Below are positions 39,712 to 50,337 of a stretch of 64,000 nucleotides of DNA, one piece after another. The first letter of the stretch is position 1. Each line of letters opens with the position of its first letter. Below the pieces are notes generated by a model that ran no database searches, was not told the DNA's origin, and saw nothing but the letters and a program-made list of their open reading frames with translations. The position numbers were made by a program, and so were the translations under genes. The stretch comes from Daphnia carinata (lineage: Eukaryota > Arthropoda > Branchiopoda > Diplostraca > Daphniidae), in contig NC_081338.1 in assembly GCF_022539665.2 (NCBI RefSeq), positions 1,984,001 through 2,048,000 on the forward strand, read 5' to 3'.

Positions 39712-40103
39712 CTGCAAGCCCCTAACAGATTAACGACATTCAGGTGTACCCCCAGGTGTATCATGATTTTCAATTCACCGACCAAAGCTTCCAGGGCAGC
39801 CGCGTTAGTCTGCGAACGCACCATCTTCCCTGCCACTGTTTTAGTTTCCTCAGAGTCTTTAACACCGACAGCTTGAGCTTTGACCACTCGGCCAAAACAT
39901 CAAGCCCCCAACTGCACACCTGCACATGGATGTCAATACAAACAACAGCAACACAAATTCCATTACCGAGTTTAAGTCGATGTCTGGGAAATTTCCATCG
40001 CGTATCGTAGGGTAAAATTTCGATTTGCTCGTCCAAACTGAGATGATCGTTCATTTGGTTTGCCTTTGAGCTGAGCTTGAGCACCCGGAAACAACTTCGC
40101 TTT
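39712..40103 (-). pseudogene. Kinase exons: juxtamembrane and N-lobe
   Basis: The first block (40103-39967) has LDEQIEILPYDTRWKFPRH, the receptor juxtamembrane peptide ending in LKLG at a GTAATG donor; its N-terminal part reads in another frame. After a 47-bp intron the second block (39919-39712) gives VQLGA, a TGA in place of the central glycine codon of the GxGxFG loop (GGA to TGA would suffice), then CFGRVVKAQA, VAGKMVRSQ with the ATP-binding lysine (usual VAVK is VAGK) and helix C with its Glu, ending at a GTAAAG donor. Confidence 0.85.
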
Positions 40104-40283
40104 CTATACAAAAAAAAACGACGCAGATCAGAATGAAGCTCAAAGACGTTCGAACGGGGAGCAACAATTCCACTAAAACTACGACGAGTCTCCAACAACT
40201 CTACCAGACCAAGGAAACACCATCAAAGGTAAGTGAATGCCGCTTGATCATATTGCACCAGAGACTACTCGCAAGAGAATACC

Positions 40284-41365
40284 TTGTATCCAAACGTTGT
40301 CGACGAACTATCCCCACCTTTGTACCCTGAACTCCCCGAATCAGACACAACCAGCCAAAATCCCAACTGTCTCCGAGAAAAATGTTTGGACCACTGGAAA
40401 ACTCTTGTGGATTTAGAATTTGAACAAGAGTCAGAACGAAACAAACCCTATCAGACCATCTCGACAAAAGCTAATATCCAACAAATAGAATCAAAGAAGC
40501 AAGAAGTTAGAAAAGAACAAACAACGCATTGCAATTGTATTCATATTCATTGTTAGAACAAACGTTGCAAGTACCGAGTGGTATAACAGAAGAAACTATT
40601 ACAAATACCACAAAGACACTTAAAGACCACTTGGTATCCTTCAGTGGCAACACCGAAAACCTTGAACGTGTATTGCAGCAGATCAACAGCGTGCATGGTA
40701 AAGAAAAAGAATTCCTATTCGGTACAATCAGAGTTTTGCAAAAGGAAGTAGTACTTGCGCAGATTGCAGAGAAGCAATATTCGTCTGACCTCAACTCCCA
40801 GTTACAGAGCTTGCGAAAACAGCTAGATAGCAACAAGAAAAAGACAAAGATTTCAAATACACCTTAAGTAGTTCCCTTGAGCAACTCAAAGAAAGTAACG
40901 AAGCACTCAAGAACTCCCTTGAAAAGGTTACCAACCGAATCAGTGAATTAGAACACAGCCTTGTAACTACCACAGCAACAGAAAGCCAATTGCAGAACCT
41001 TTTAAGAAAAAGAGAAGAAAACAACATAGCTTTGAGAGAGAAGGGCAACAAATAATTAGCAAGCTAGAAGGTGAAAGAAAACAACTGGTTACGAGGTTAG
41101 AAACCACCGAGAAACAGATAAAAGCAGAACAGAATAAAAGAATATAGGAAACAACAGGTAACATTCGCCGAAACTGAAGATTTAGACGTCTCCAACGAAC
41201 CAGGAGAAATAACGAAGCTCGTGAGTGAGATAAACGACCTAACATCGCTGAACAATTCGCCGAGCTACAGCAACTCAACAGCGACCTAAGAAATCAAATC
41301 GAGATCCAAAACGATAACCTCTTTCAACTAGAACAGAAGTACCAGACTCTCAAACAAAAAATCAA
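40284..41365 (+). pseudogene. Gypsy gag N-terminal coiled-coil region
   Basis: Successive frames (40284-40556, 40529-40867 and others to 41365) are rich in Glu, Lys, Gln, Leu and Asn with long heptad-like runs, for example VVLAQIAEKQYSSDLNSQLQ. The leader VVDELSPPLYPELPES begins the product. A coiled-coil stretch of over 300 residues before the capsid domain is unusual for Gypsy gag. Three or more frameshifts. Confidence 0.55.
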
Positions 41366-41366
41366 A

Positions 41367-42523
41367 ATGGGACTTTCACACAAGGAAACTTCGAGAATTG
41401 ACCGCGACACAACAGATATCGATAACATCGATACAGCCACAACCCAACCAATCGTAAAAGCTTTAGGAGAATTATTGTCGAGAGACGAAAAAAAGTCAAT
41501 TCCAATTTTCAAAGGAAAAAGTAGTGATAAACTAATAACAGAATGGCTGAAGGACGCAGAACATGTAGCACGTAACAACGACTGGGATGACAACCAAACA
41601 ATACGATTCTTCTCCAACAGAAAAAAAAGGCGATGCCCTAGAATGGCACGGAAATTACGCATAAGAGCAGGGTGACGAGGTAAATTACGACGAGTGGAAA
41701 ACCGCCCTCATTGTAAGGTTCCAGGATGCATATGACTTAGCAGCACAAAAAAAAGTTGTCGATGCTAAAACAGAAACCTGAAGAAAAATGCAAAGCCTTT
41801 ATCTCAAGAATCAACAGTCTCTACGAGTCTATTGAAGGCAAAGAAGAAAAATCGGACCGAAACGAAACCATCGTCGAAGGTCGACTCATGAACACAGTCA
41901 AGAGAATGAGAGTTCGTACCAAAATCAAAATTCTGATGCAAGGCATTTTACCAAAATTCCGAGCTGACCTCTATTTCAGAATGCCCGAAGACCCTGAAAG
42001 TTTCGACCAGTTATGTAAAAAACTAATCATATCCGAAAGCATCCTATATAGCAAGGAGACTGCAGAAGAGAAAGAAATAAACGAGGTAATCGCAGGGATA
42101 ACGTATCACGAGAAACAACAAGACAACAAACTTTCACAAAAAAAGACAGAAATCAAATTCCTAAAACAAAAAATTCGGGAACTGGAAAATACTAATAAGA
42201 ATCGTGAATTGTCACAAGATACCGATATAACCGTAACAGCAGCAGATCGATACGAACCAAGATCTTCGCGATCAAGCAATCGATACTCCATGATAGACCA
42301 CAAAATCCGCGAGTTCGATGTCACGAAGGGCCGAATAGCAAAGGTTCCAGTAGTGACCGAAACTTCAATCCTAGCAGAGAAAACAGCCCATACCGCAACA
42401 ACTATAATTCAACACGAAGAGAAGGTACCTCCACGGGGTATAGACAATCCAACTACCCAACTTATCAACAAACACCAAAGAGACCTCCGTACTGCAACAT
42501 ACCGATACACTACAATCGACTGA
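41367..42523 (+). pseudogene. Gypsy gag capsid region and linker
   Basis: Frame 41367-41675 has IPIFKGKSSDKLITEWLKD and ARNNDWDDNQTIRFF, the capsid start; a frameshift near 41620 moves GDALEWH out of frame. The frame 41756-42523 (255 residues) continues with the capsid end (GILPKFRADLYFRMPEDPES), a coiled coil (residues 125-145) and an Arg/Ser/Tyr-rich tail. No zinc knuckle is visible. Confidence 0.7.
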
Positions 42524-42699
42524 ACTTCTTCCCACACAACAATCAACAGGTGTATCATCAAAACCCAGCCTATTCTCATCAATGTCCATAGCCACGACAA
42601 AATCAACCAAACACCCCCGACACCCTTGGGAACAGAATTATTAGCTGGACAGATATGGCACGTATGAACAATCCAAACCGCTGTCAGATGCAGTAAACA

Positions 42700-43149
42700 T
42701 AATATCCCTACCAAACAATCCCCCAACATATAATTTAGAATTCAAAATAGCGATACCCAAACTAATATGTATGCCCATTAGAATTTTTGGAAAAGAAGTT
42801 CATGCTTTAGTAGACACAGAAGCCGCAGCCAGTTTAGTTTCAGACAGCATATTAGTCAACCTAAAAGCCAAGGAAACGCTTAAACCAATTAAAAACAACC
42901 CCTCTCCAATATCCAGGACGGTGCCAGGACAAATACTAAAATCAATTAGGAAATTTGAATTTTCAATTATCATTTACGACAACCGCGTTATTAATCATCA
43001 TTTCTACATCATGGGAAAATTTAAGTTGCATCTTGGGATTAGACTTTTTATCAAGGAACAATGTAAAAATTAACACCAGGGACAGACAGATCAGTTACGA
43101 CGATTTTGGGATAGAACACAACTTTGGAAAAAATGCACATCCCATATAA
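42700..43149 (+). pseudogene. Gypsy aspartic protease, active-site Gly changed
   Basis: Frame 42771-43073 has VHALVDTEAAASLVS, the protease active site with catalytic Asp (codon 42813) but Glu in place of the invariant Gly of D-T-G. The overlapping frame 42955-43149 supplies CILGLDFLSRNNV, the distal ILG.DFL motif. A frameshift near 43020 lies between. Confidence 0.8.
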
Positions 43150-43416
43150 AGCCTAACATTTGGCAAAGCAGGCATCCACATACCACTCCTCCCAGAACGC
43201 ACACAAGAGAATTACGACAACAATGACCTTACAGAAGCAGATTATCACAGCCTAGAATCTTTCTCCCAGTCAGACAATAACAAGAAATCCAAACGAATTA
43301 AACCAACCCAAGAAAGTGAAGCGACCAACATCTCTGACGAGATACGCATTAAAATCGAAATTCTATTAAAAAACACGAGGCTCTATTCGCAGAAAAGGAA
43401 TCAGAAAAGGGTCAGA

Positions 43417-44007
43417 TTGGTAAAACATCCCATTAACATAGGATACAACGCCCCAATTACTCGACGATTGCGCAAGACACCAGAAGCCTTAAAACTTATT
43501 GTCAAAACAAAAATTGAAGTGATGTTGAGTAACAAGATTATTAGGGAAATTCACAACCCATTTGCAGCAGCAATTGTAATGGTACCTAAAAAAGATGGAG
43601 AAATGCGTATGTGTATTCACTATAGGGCACTAAACAAAATAACCGTAAAAGACAAATACCCATTACCAAGAACTGACGACACCATTGATGCCTTGAGTGG
43701 ATCAGTTTACTTCTCAAAATTGGACTTACCAAGCGGCTACTGGCAAATTGAGATAGAAGAAAGCGACAAACACAAAACCACCTTCATCTGTGAATTTGGA
43801 CAATACGAATTTAATAGAATGCCATTTGGATTAACAAATGCACCAAGCACTTTTCAACGAGCAATAAACAACATCTTGAAATCAGTATTGTTCAAATTCG
43901 CATTGGTTTATCTGGATGACATCATAGTGTTCAGTAATAACATTACAGGACATGTGACACATCTGAAGCAGTGTTTAAGCTTCTTAAGAACGCAGGACTC
44001 AAGTTAA
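43417..44007 (+). CDS. Gypsy reverse transcriptase, intact core
   Basis: A 197-residue frame with all RT motifs: IREIHNPFAAAIVMVPKKDG (42-61), MRMCIHYRALNKITVKDKYP (63-82), FSKLDLPSGYWQIEI with Asp103, FNRMPFGLTNAPSTFQR (132-148) and YLDDIIVFS with Asp167 and Asp168. All three catalytic aspartates are present. The first Met is not the true start; the preceding pre-RT sequence (43380-43416) is in another frame. The chain shifts frame near 43985 into the thumb at 43971-44243. Confidence 0.9.
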   Translation: MVKHPINIGYNAPITRRLRKTPEALKLIVKTKIEVMLSNKIIREIHNPFAAAIVMVPKKDGEMRMCIHYRALNKITVKDKYPLPRTDDTIDALSGSVYFSKLDLPSGYWQIEIEESDKHKTTFICEFGQYEFNRMPFGLTNAPSTFQRAINNILKSVLFKFALVYLDDIIVFSNNITGHVTHLKQCLSFLRTQDSS

Positions 44008-44243
44008 AAAGAAAGAAATGTGAATTTTTCAAACAAGAAGATTATTTAGGATACATTGTCTCGAAAAAAGGAATAACACCGAGTATGAACAAGCTAGAAG
44101 CAATCATCAAATACCCAGCTCCCAAAAACGTGAAAGAATTGAGCTCACTTTTAGGTCTGGCTAGCTATTATAGAAAACTCATCCGGGCTTTTGCTGATAA
44201 AGCCCACCCAATAACAGCGCTCACGAAAAAATCAGCCGAGTAG
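43971..44243 (+). pseudogene. Gypsy reverse transcriptase thumb
   Basis: A 90-residue frame overlapping the RT core: FKLLKNAGLKLKRKKCEFFK, YLGYIVSKKGITPS and LSSLLGLASYYRKLIRAFAD, the connection between RT and RNase H. It ends in a TAG at 44241 where Trp would be expected before the RNase H. Confidence 0.85.
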
Positions 44244-44249
44244 AAATGG

Positions 44250-45071
44250 GGAGAGGAACAAAGGGACGCCTTTGACTGTATCAAGAACTGCCTCATAACT
44301 AGACCTATCCTAGGGTATCCAGATTTCACGCGCGAATTTATCGATTTAATTACTAGATTTACACGGATGCTTCAGAATACGGAATAGGAGCAGTCTTGGC
44401 TCAGATACAGACTCTACCACAATCAGTGGATTCAGCAGTGAGTCCGACGTACAGGAACCCCGTGATCAGACGGCGCGGCAATCGTCATAGCGTATAGCTC
44501 TAAACATCTGAAGAGTGGAGGCCAAGTGGTCAACCACAGAGAAAGAGGCTTACGCAATTATCCACGCAATCGACGTGTTTAGGACATATTTATACGGACG
44601 CAGATTCGCCGTATTTACTGACCATAGACCTTTAGAATGGCTGATGAGCAAGACGGAACCCGCAGGAAGATTAGCTAGATGGGCACTCAAACTACAAGAA
44701 TTCTACATCGCCATTGGATACCGGCCTGGGAAGTCGCACCAAAATGTTGACACCCTAAGCCGTATTCCCGTAGTGCCACTAGCAAAAGTAGAAACAAGGG
44801 CAACGGAAAAAGAAATTCTCATGAGACAGCTTGAAAGTCTTCAAAAGGAAAGCGAAAGTTTCGAGAGGGAAAACGTAAAACCTGAGAGGGAAAATGAAAG
44901 TAAAGGGTCTTTGGAAGAAATCAGATGGATAGAACTACAGCACGCAGATAAATATTGCCAAAAATTAATGAAGAAAATACAAGAAGATAATCAGAAAAGA
45001 AAAAATAGCAGATTCAAGAGCAAATTTCAAATCAACGAAAAAGGTCTATTAACAGGTGATAGAGACAGTAA
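44250..45071 (+). pseudogene. Gypsy RNase H and integrase linker, truncated
   Basis: Broken frames at 44250-44500 give YTDASEYGIGAVLAQ (catalytic Asp, about 44358). The frame 44515-45162 has WSTTEKEAYAIIHAIDVFRT, FAVFTDHRPLEWLMSK, GRLARWALKLQEF and QNVDTLSRIP, then a 90-residue charged linker. Real coding ends near 45070; the last 30 codons of the frame lie in the repeats of the next element. Confidence 0.85.
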
Positions 45072-45370
45072 TACCCCCCGTCATAAGTACCTAGAGGTGT
45101 CAACCGACCTACCCCCCAAAACGACAAACCTACCCCGGCAGACCTACCCTTACAGAAAATGACTTTCGAATAATACAGTTCGACATTTTTAATCCTTCAC
45201 TGGAAATTGATCGACACACCTACCCCTGCAGTTAATACAGTCCGACACATCTACCCCTGTGGTTAATACACCCCGACACACCTACCTCTTCTGTAAAAAC
45301 AATCCGACTTACCTACCCCTTCGTTTAATAGAGCCCAAAGCACCTACCCATTTGTTACAGGACTTTTTTA
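45072..45370 (+). repeat. Left terminal inverted repeat with tandem modules
   Basis: After a unique tip of about 45 bp, roughly six imperfect modules of 35-45 bp share CGACACACCTACCCC followed by an AT-rich spacer such as GTTAATACAGTC. Confidence 0.75.
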
Positions 45371-48090
45371 AAATTTATTTAGACTGGTTTCAGTCTACCT
45401 CTGATAAGCAGCACCCATTTTTAATCATTTTTTTGCTCATAAGATAAGATGAGGAAACAAGATGATTCCGCTTACCTATTGTTTTCATTATTTGCTTCAG
45501 CTTTAATATTTTTATAATACTATGAAGTAGATTACAAAATATTCAATGAAAATTTTCCCTGCCTAGTTTCTATTCTGGCCACCATCACCAAACGACCAAA
45601 TTTTTCTGTTTCTATACATACCATATTACCCCGTTTCCATAAATAAGTTGAAGTCTAAGACTCTAAGCGGAACTGGGAAAACTGATAGAAAGGATTGTTT
45701 TGTTTTGTATATTATGTGAATTAAACTTAGTAATAACCTAAACGAGACAGAAGAGGCAAAGAAGGTGGAGGAGGTGGTGGGGACTCCTGTTGTCGAATGT
45801 TTGTTTCCCTTTCGTGGCATTGCTAAGGCTTTTTTTCTTCCTTTCTGAATCTGTTGTCGAAATGTCTTTCTTCCATCTCTAACGCCGATTTGCATTACGC
45901 TTTTCCTCTTGGCATTATCTGAACGACGAATTATATTGAAAAAATTAATAATGAATGACCAACCATGAAATGAGTACTGTTGCAACCCATGAGTCATCGT
46001 TGCTTTCCAAAATAAGAAAATTATCGGCCGTCCAGACTGACCAGAGTTTTCCTTTGTCGAGAGTTTCACAATCCAGTTTGCTACCTAGTAGCCCTGCTCT
46101 TCAACGGAAACCACTTACAAAGTTCTTAGCCTGTACCATGTCGCATACTGATGTGTTATTAAGTGTTCCGCACAATTTATTTCGATTTGATCGATTATTA
46201 AGCACACAACGTTGCTTTTACCCTATTTATTTGCGGAATCCTATACCCTATTATTGCCGAATCCAAATCATTGTGCGTAGCACATTTCATAGGGTAGACC
46301 GTTAAACTGACAACATATCGTGTTAATTTTCGAATTTGAATGCAAGGCTTTAGGTGAATTTCAAAAAATATCATATCATTTGGCATAAGAACTTTTTGTG
46401 ATATATCGGTACGGTAATATTCAAGTAACGTAAGTATTCAAGTATGGTAATACCACTACAGAAAAACTATAATTGTTTCTCGCGACATCGCATGCTCATA
46501 TCATAGATAAAGACCACTGGTTCGTGGTGTGCTAGGCTGTTAGCCCTATTCCCACCTCACACAGAAAAAGCAAAATCCTTACTCTGATTTTTGTGCCTCT
46601 TCGCCGAAGAAAGAAAAAACTACATGGTAAGGACGAAAATTGAATGAGTTCCGCGTGGCGTTTGGTGGATGCTGGCAGTGATCGCCCGAATCAATTTTGA
46701 TTCCAATCAATTTTGTTTCATTCTTACAATTTTTTATTTTCCCCAGAATTTGGTTTGATTTTTTACTTCTGATTGTATGTTTCTTTACGATCCGAGGTAT
46801 GTCGTGGAATCTGCACTTTCGATGGTTTAGTGCATCGGCAACGTTAATGTCGACGTGGGTATAGGACTATTCCTTTCAGGACTCCAGTGATGACAGGCGG
46901 ATTATTTGCAATTGGCAGAGATTATTTTTGAAAAGATAGGAACATACGACGACCAGATGGATATTTGGGATGTCTTTATGAATTTGGCAGTTTGGTGAGA
47001 AGAAACGTCGCCATGTAGCCATGTCGCTCACGTATTCCAGAAATCGAGTCCTTACACCTTTTCTAGTTGGAATCAAACCCTCTATTCAAAACTTGCTCGA
47101 GCTGCGCTAGTATGGGTGGACGAATGGAAGAATTCTTTTTCAAAATGAACCCTGCAGCCAACCGCCTTCGTGATGCCCAGTCAATTCGGTCACGCCTTGC
47201 ATTGCGTGATACTGTACCTACACAAAGTTTCCGGACAGCTGAGAGCGGCTTATGGAAAAACCGCTTTTTGTAGAATTCGCAGAAAATACAATAATTGTCT
47301 GATGCAGATGATTCTTCGAATGATTTTTTAACTGATTTTTTATTTATTCCTAAAAAAATTGCGCTATCTTCCCAACCCACATAGTTGCCGATTTTTCTAT
47401 TTATCTACTTTTTAAATCGGAGCGGAAAATTTTCAAGGTCGCAGGCACACTATAGGCTCTAAAAAATATGCCCGACGAATCGCTTTGTGTCGATGACTGA
47501 GACGGTGAAGCTCGTGCCATGGCGCGTTCTGGATTTAGCAAGCAATTATGGTACCATAATTTGAGAACCAACGCCATTGTTAATAGCGATTCCGGCCGAA
47601 TGTTTGTCCAGCTCGCGCCCGCCAGAAACTCCAGAAGAGGTTTCCGTTCATAATTGCGATAGTTCGTAGGAACAGCAGTGGACTCTACAATCGGAATTTA
47701 GGAGTTGATGTGCTAAGACCCGCGCATGCTCAACGAATTCGCGTGCTCCTCCCAATGCCGCCTCACGTCCTGTCTTATGTCGCCTACATTAACGAATGTG
47801 AATTAGGTGTTAATTTTCCTTCGGTAAGGCAGATGGTGATATCTAAAGCCGTTTCATACTCAAACCTGAGCCTCAGCTCTTGCTTGAAGTCGAAGAGCGA
47901 GGGGGAGAAATTGAGCTTTCTATGAACTAGACGGCGTTCTTCTCTACTTGGCTCTGCGAATGTGCCACGTTCTTGCATGTGCTATCTGCTAGGTGACAAG
48001 TATTCTCAAAACCCAAAGTTGAGCAGTCATCAACAAAATCGGATATCGCAACGAAACTAAAGACTACGGAATACGGGTCGAAAGAGAAAG
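45371..48090. other. Interior of the foldback-like element
   Basis: Frames on both strands (45626-46069 minus, 45955-46305 plus, 47063-47380 minus, 47710-47925 plus) are short and carry no motif I recognise. The minus frame 45626-46069 has a basic middle (RKTFRQQIQKGRKKALAMPR) but no catalytic pattern. This may be host sequence captured between the repeats or a decayed transposase. Confidence 0.35.
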
Positions 48091-48094
48091 AACT

Positions 48095-48400
48095 GGACTT
48101 ATCAACGACCTTAAATCTACGTCTGGTAACATTTATTTCCATAGTGGACCAGTAGCCCGAACCAACAAAAAGCAGTCTTCTACTGCCCTCTCGACAACTG
48201 AAGCAAACTACATATCTACTTGTGAAGTTGCATAGGCTGTTGCCTGGCTGAGCTATCTACTTAAAAACTTCATCAGAACTGAAAGTCAACTTGTTGATAT
48301 ATTTACTCAGACGCTGGCAGCATAAACTTTTGATGAGGTGAGAAGGAGGATCAGTGTAGGCAAGCTATCTGATTAAGTCAACAAGGGTTTGAGGGAGAGT
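48095..48400 (+). pseudogene. Copia RNase H fragment with purine tract
   Basis: A frame with one stop reads DLKSTSGNIYFHSG, then KKQSSTALSTTEANYISTCE and AVAWLSYLLKNF, the Copia RNase H S-T-S-G and S-T-T-E-A-x-Y motifs. It ends near a purine run (GGTTTGAGGGAGAG, 48386-48399) directly followed by TGTTAATATCAATA at 48400, the likely start of its 3' LTR. The family differs from the Copia at 11537. Confidence 0.7.
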
Positions 48401-48830
48401 GTTAATATCAATATATTTAGGGCAAACCCTTTTTCTTCTCTTCTTATATTCTTACCAATATTGCACTAACACAAAAGGATGCTGTTTAGCCTCGGTATTT
48501 TTGTTTTTTCTTTCGTCTGCTACTGTAAATTGTCAAGAGCTTCTGTCACACACTTCTACTTATATAATCGTTGCTGCAATTGGTAAAGTTCTGTAGCTTA
48601 TGTAATAGTTGTACAATTTGTACAAGTTATAACTGTGAGCTATTATTTGTAGCATTACTTGTAGGGCAGTTGCGGCAACACAATTATTGTCATTCTGCGA
48701 CAGAAAAACTTTTCCAGGGTTTCTCCCATAAGTCGGTTATCATTTTCCCTGCCCACAATTCCCAAACGAACGAAAAGCCATAAGTAGTCTCGTCCGTCCT
48801 TTCAAGGTAACAAATAACAGTATGGAGACG
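48400..48830 (+). repeat. Probable Copia 3' LTR, right end uncertain
   Basis: The start TGTTAATATC follows the purine tract. A possible end is GGTAACA or ATAACA near 48810-48820; no second copy is present to fix it. Confidence 0.35.
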
Positions 48831-49078
48831 ATAACCTGAACAGGAATTTTCTAGGAACTTCTTCATTGAATACTTTCCAGTCTGTCTTTCTAACCCCTTT
48901 CATAGCATCATAAAATACTGTTAAAGCTGATCAAATAATACATACAGTACGGTATCTTACATGGAAATAATATCTTGTTTCATTACCTTATCTTCATACA
49001 GAACAAAAAATGATTATAAATGGGTGCTTCTTATCAGAGGTACAGTTAAGAGAGTCGAAATAATGGAAGTCTGTAACA

Positions 49079-49631
49079 AATGAGTAGGTGTGTCGGGCTA
49101 AATTGAACGTAGGGGTAGGTAAGTGGGATTTTTAAAAGCGAAGGGGAGGGTTTGTCGGTCTCAACTAAATGAAGGGGTAGGTGTGTCGATCAGCTTTCAG
49201 TAAAGAGTTAGGTATGTCGGTCTGTATTAATCGATGGGGTAGGTGTGTCGTCCGGTTTCCAAAGAGGAGGTAGGTATGTCGGACAGCTTTAATTGAAGGG
49301 GTTGGTGTGTTGTTCAATTTCCATCGAAGTGGTAGGTATGTCGGACTGTGTTAATCGAAGGGGTAGCTGTGTCGATCAGTTTTAAACGAACGGGTAAGTA
49401 TGTCTGTCTTATTAAAACAAAAAGGTACATATGACGGCTGTAATTGTAGTATATTTATAGTGGGGTATTTGTGACGGGAGCGTCTCTTAATTTTTTTAGT
49501 GGGTACATATGTCGAGGACGCTTTGACGGGGAATGTTTTCCCATTTTCTGCAGAGGTACGTATGTCACGGTAGATTTGTCGTTTTGGGGGGTACGTCTGT
49601 CGAAACCTCTAGGTACTTGTGACGGAGGGTA
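49079..49631 (-). repeat. Right terminal inverted repeat with tandem modules
   Basis: About a dozen imperfect modules of the form GGGGTAGGTGTGTCG plus an AT-rich spacer, ending in a tip inverted relative to 45072. It is nearly twice the length of the left repeat, so module number varies between the ends. Confidence 0.75.
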
Positions 49632-49668
49632 GCACTGTCCTCGTGCCTCCCGGAGCAGGACAGTGCTA
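49630..49668. repeat. Perfect 12-bp hairpin next to the right terminal repeat
   Basis: TAGCACTGTCCT (49630-49641) and AGGACAGTGCTA (49657-49668) are exact inverted copies around a 15-base GC-rich loop, starting at the tip of the foldback-like element. Confidence 0.8.
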
Positions 49669-49669
49669 A

Positions 49670-50337
49670 CGAAAATCTTCCATCAGTGTTTGAAGCTGCT
49701 CATTCGAATAGCAAGGAACCCCCCCCCCCCATGAAACTGCATAGGAACATATTAAGTTTAAATGGTTGGGCATGGAATGATGTCTTATTTTTTTAAATAA
49801 AGTAGCCTACAACCAAAAGATTCAGGTCTTAATCAATTCAACTTTTGACTTGTGGTTTTACCCGTATTACGATCACAAAAACAGGTTTCCATTTCGACGT
49901 CATTTCAAGATATTCACGTGCTAGAATATTTTTACCTTAAACGTTCTTTGTTTAGATGTATTTATTTTTGGAAGGTGAATCCTGTTATTAAACCATCACT
50001 GAGTAATAGATATAACGATTTGTTTTATTTAAATCTGGGCAATGTATAGTACGTGAAAAAATCAGCTAATAACAGGAGCAAGAACTACGCAATAAGAAGA
50101 CAGCAGACTCTTTAACGATTTGCATAACCGGTGTTGATGCCTGTTTACATATCTTTCAGAAACGGGAGTTTGTGTTTTACTCAAATCAGGATACAAATTA
50201 TTAGTCCATTTTATTATAAAACGTTTTACTGTAAATTCGTAAATTCAAATCCGTCTGTGTTTTACCATGGCAATGTTGCTTTGGTGTTTTATTGAAAATA
50301 TCCAAATATTTGTAAAGAAAAAGCAGAGAAACGTTTG
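49670..50337. other. AT-rich spacer, nothing recognisable
   Basis: Contains a poly-C run near 49721-49731 and no supported frame. Confidence 0.5.

Larger units (their letters stand above)
31666..40103 (-). pseudogene. Receptor tyrosine kinase (PDGFR/VEGFR/Pvr-like) pseudogene, kinase domain and tail
   Basis: Seven exon-like blocks on the minus strand carry one tyrosine kinase domain in order: 40103-39967 (juxtamembrane), 39919-39712 (glycine loop, VAxK lysine, helix C), 39624-39469 (hinge), 39237-39071 (Ser-rich kinase insert, helix E), 38995-38873 (catalytic loop, DFG), 32474-32352 (WxYGVVLWE region) and 32291-31666 (kinase end, repeat tail). GT/AG sites flank most blocks. The kinase insert and HG-type catalytic loop point to the split-kinase receptor class. 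Lesions: TGA at 39900-39902 in the glycine loop, TAG at 39599-39601 in the hinge, frameshifts near 40050, 39570 and 32250, loss of the catalytic Asp, and TAG at 31879-31881. No extracellular exons were found; a Gypsy element lies upstream. Confidence 0.85.
40130..45071 (+). mobile_element. Ty3/Gypsy element with coiled-coil gag, truncated both ends
   Basis: Order: coiled-coil gag leader (40284-41365), gag core (41367-42523), protease (42740-43149), RT (43417-44243), RNase H (44250-44780) and the linker to integrase, cut at about 45072 by the foldback-like element. No LTR or primer site was found at the left, where the kinase pseudogene begins at 40103. The integrase does not resume after 49631. 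The RT frame is intact but gag, protease and RNase H are broken. Confidence 0.8.
45072..49631. mobile_element. Foldback-like DNA element with modular terminal inverted repeats
   Basis: The left end (from 45072, TACCCCCCGTCATAAGTACC) matches the reverse complement of the right end (to 49631, TACCCTCCGTCACAAGTACC) and the similarity continues through short CGACACACCTACCCC-type modules for about 300 bp on the left and 550 bp on the right. This is the structure of Drosophila FB (foldback) elements. No transposase is recognisable inside, and a Copia remnant is embedded at 48095-48400. No target duplication was found. Confidence 0.7.

Noticed and set aside
41324-41662. 112-residue minus-strand frame
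   Set aside because: It is antisense to the Gypsy gag capsid start at 41367.
45072-45370. Short CGACACACCTACCCC repeats considered as a CRISPR array
   Set aside because: The modules are imperfect, spacers are AT-rich and similar to each other, and the array is mirrored at 49079-49631, so they are parts of terminal inverted repeats.
47063-47380. 105-residue minus frame considered as a transposase of the foldback-like element
   Set aside because: No catalytic D-D-E spacing, zinc motif or helix-turn-helix pattern could be identified.
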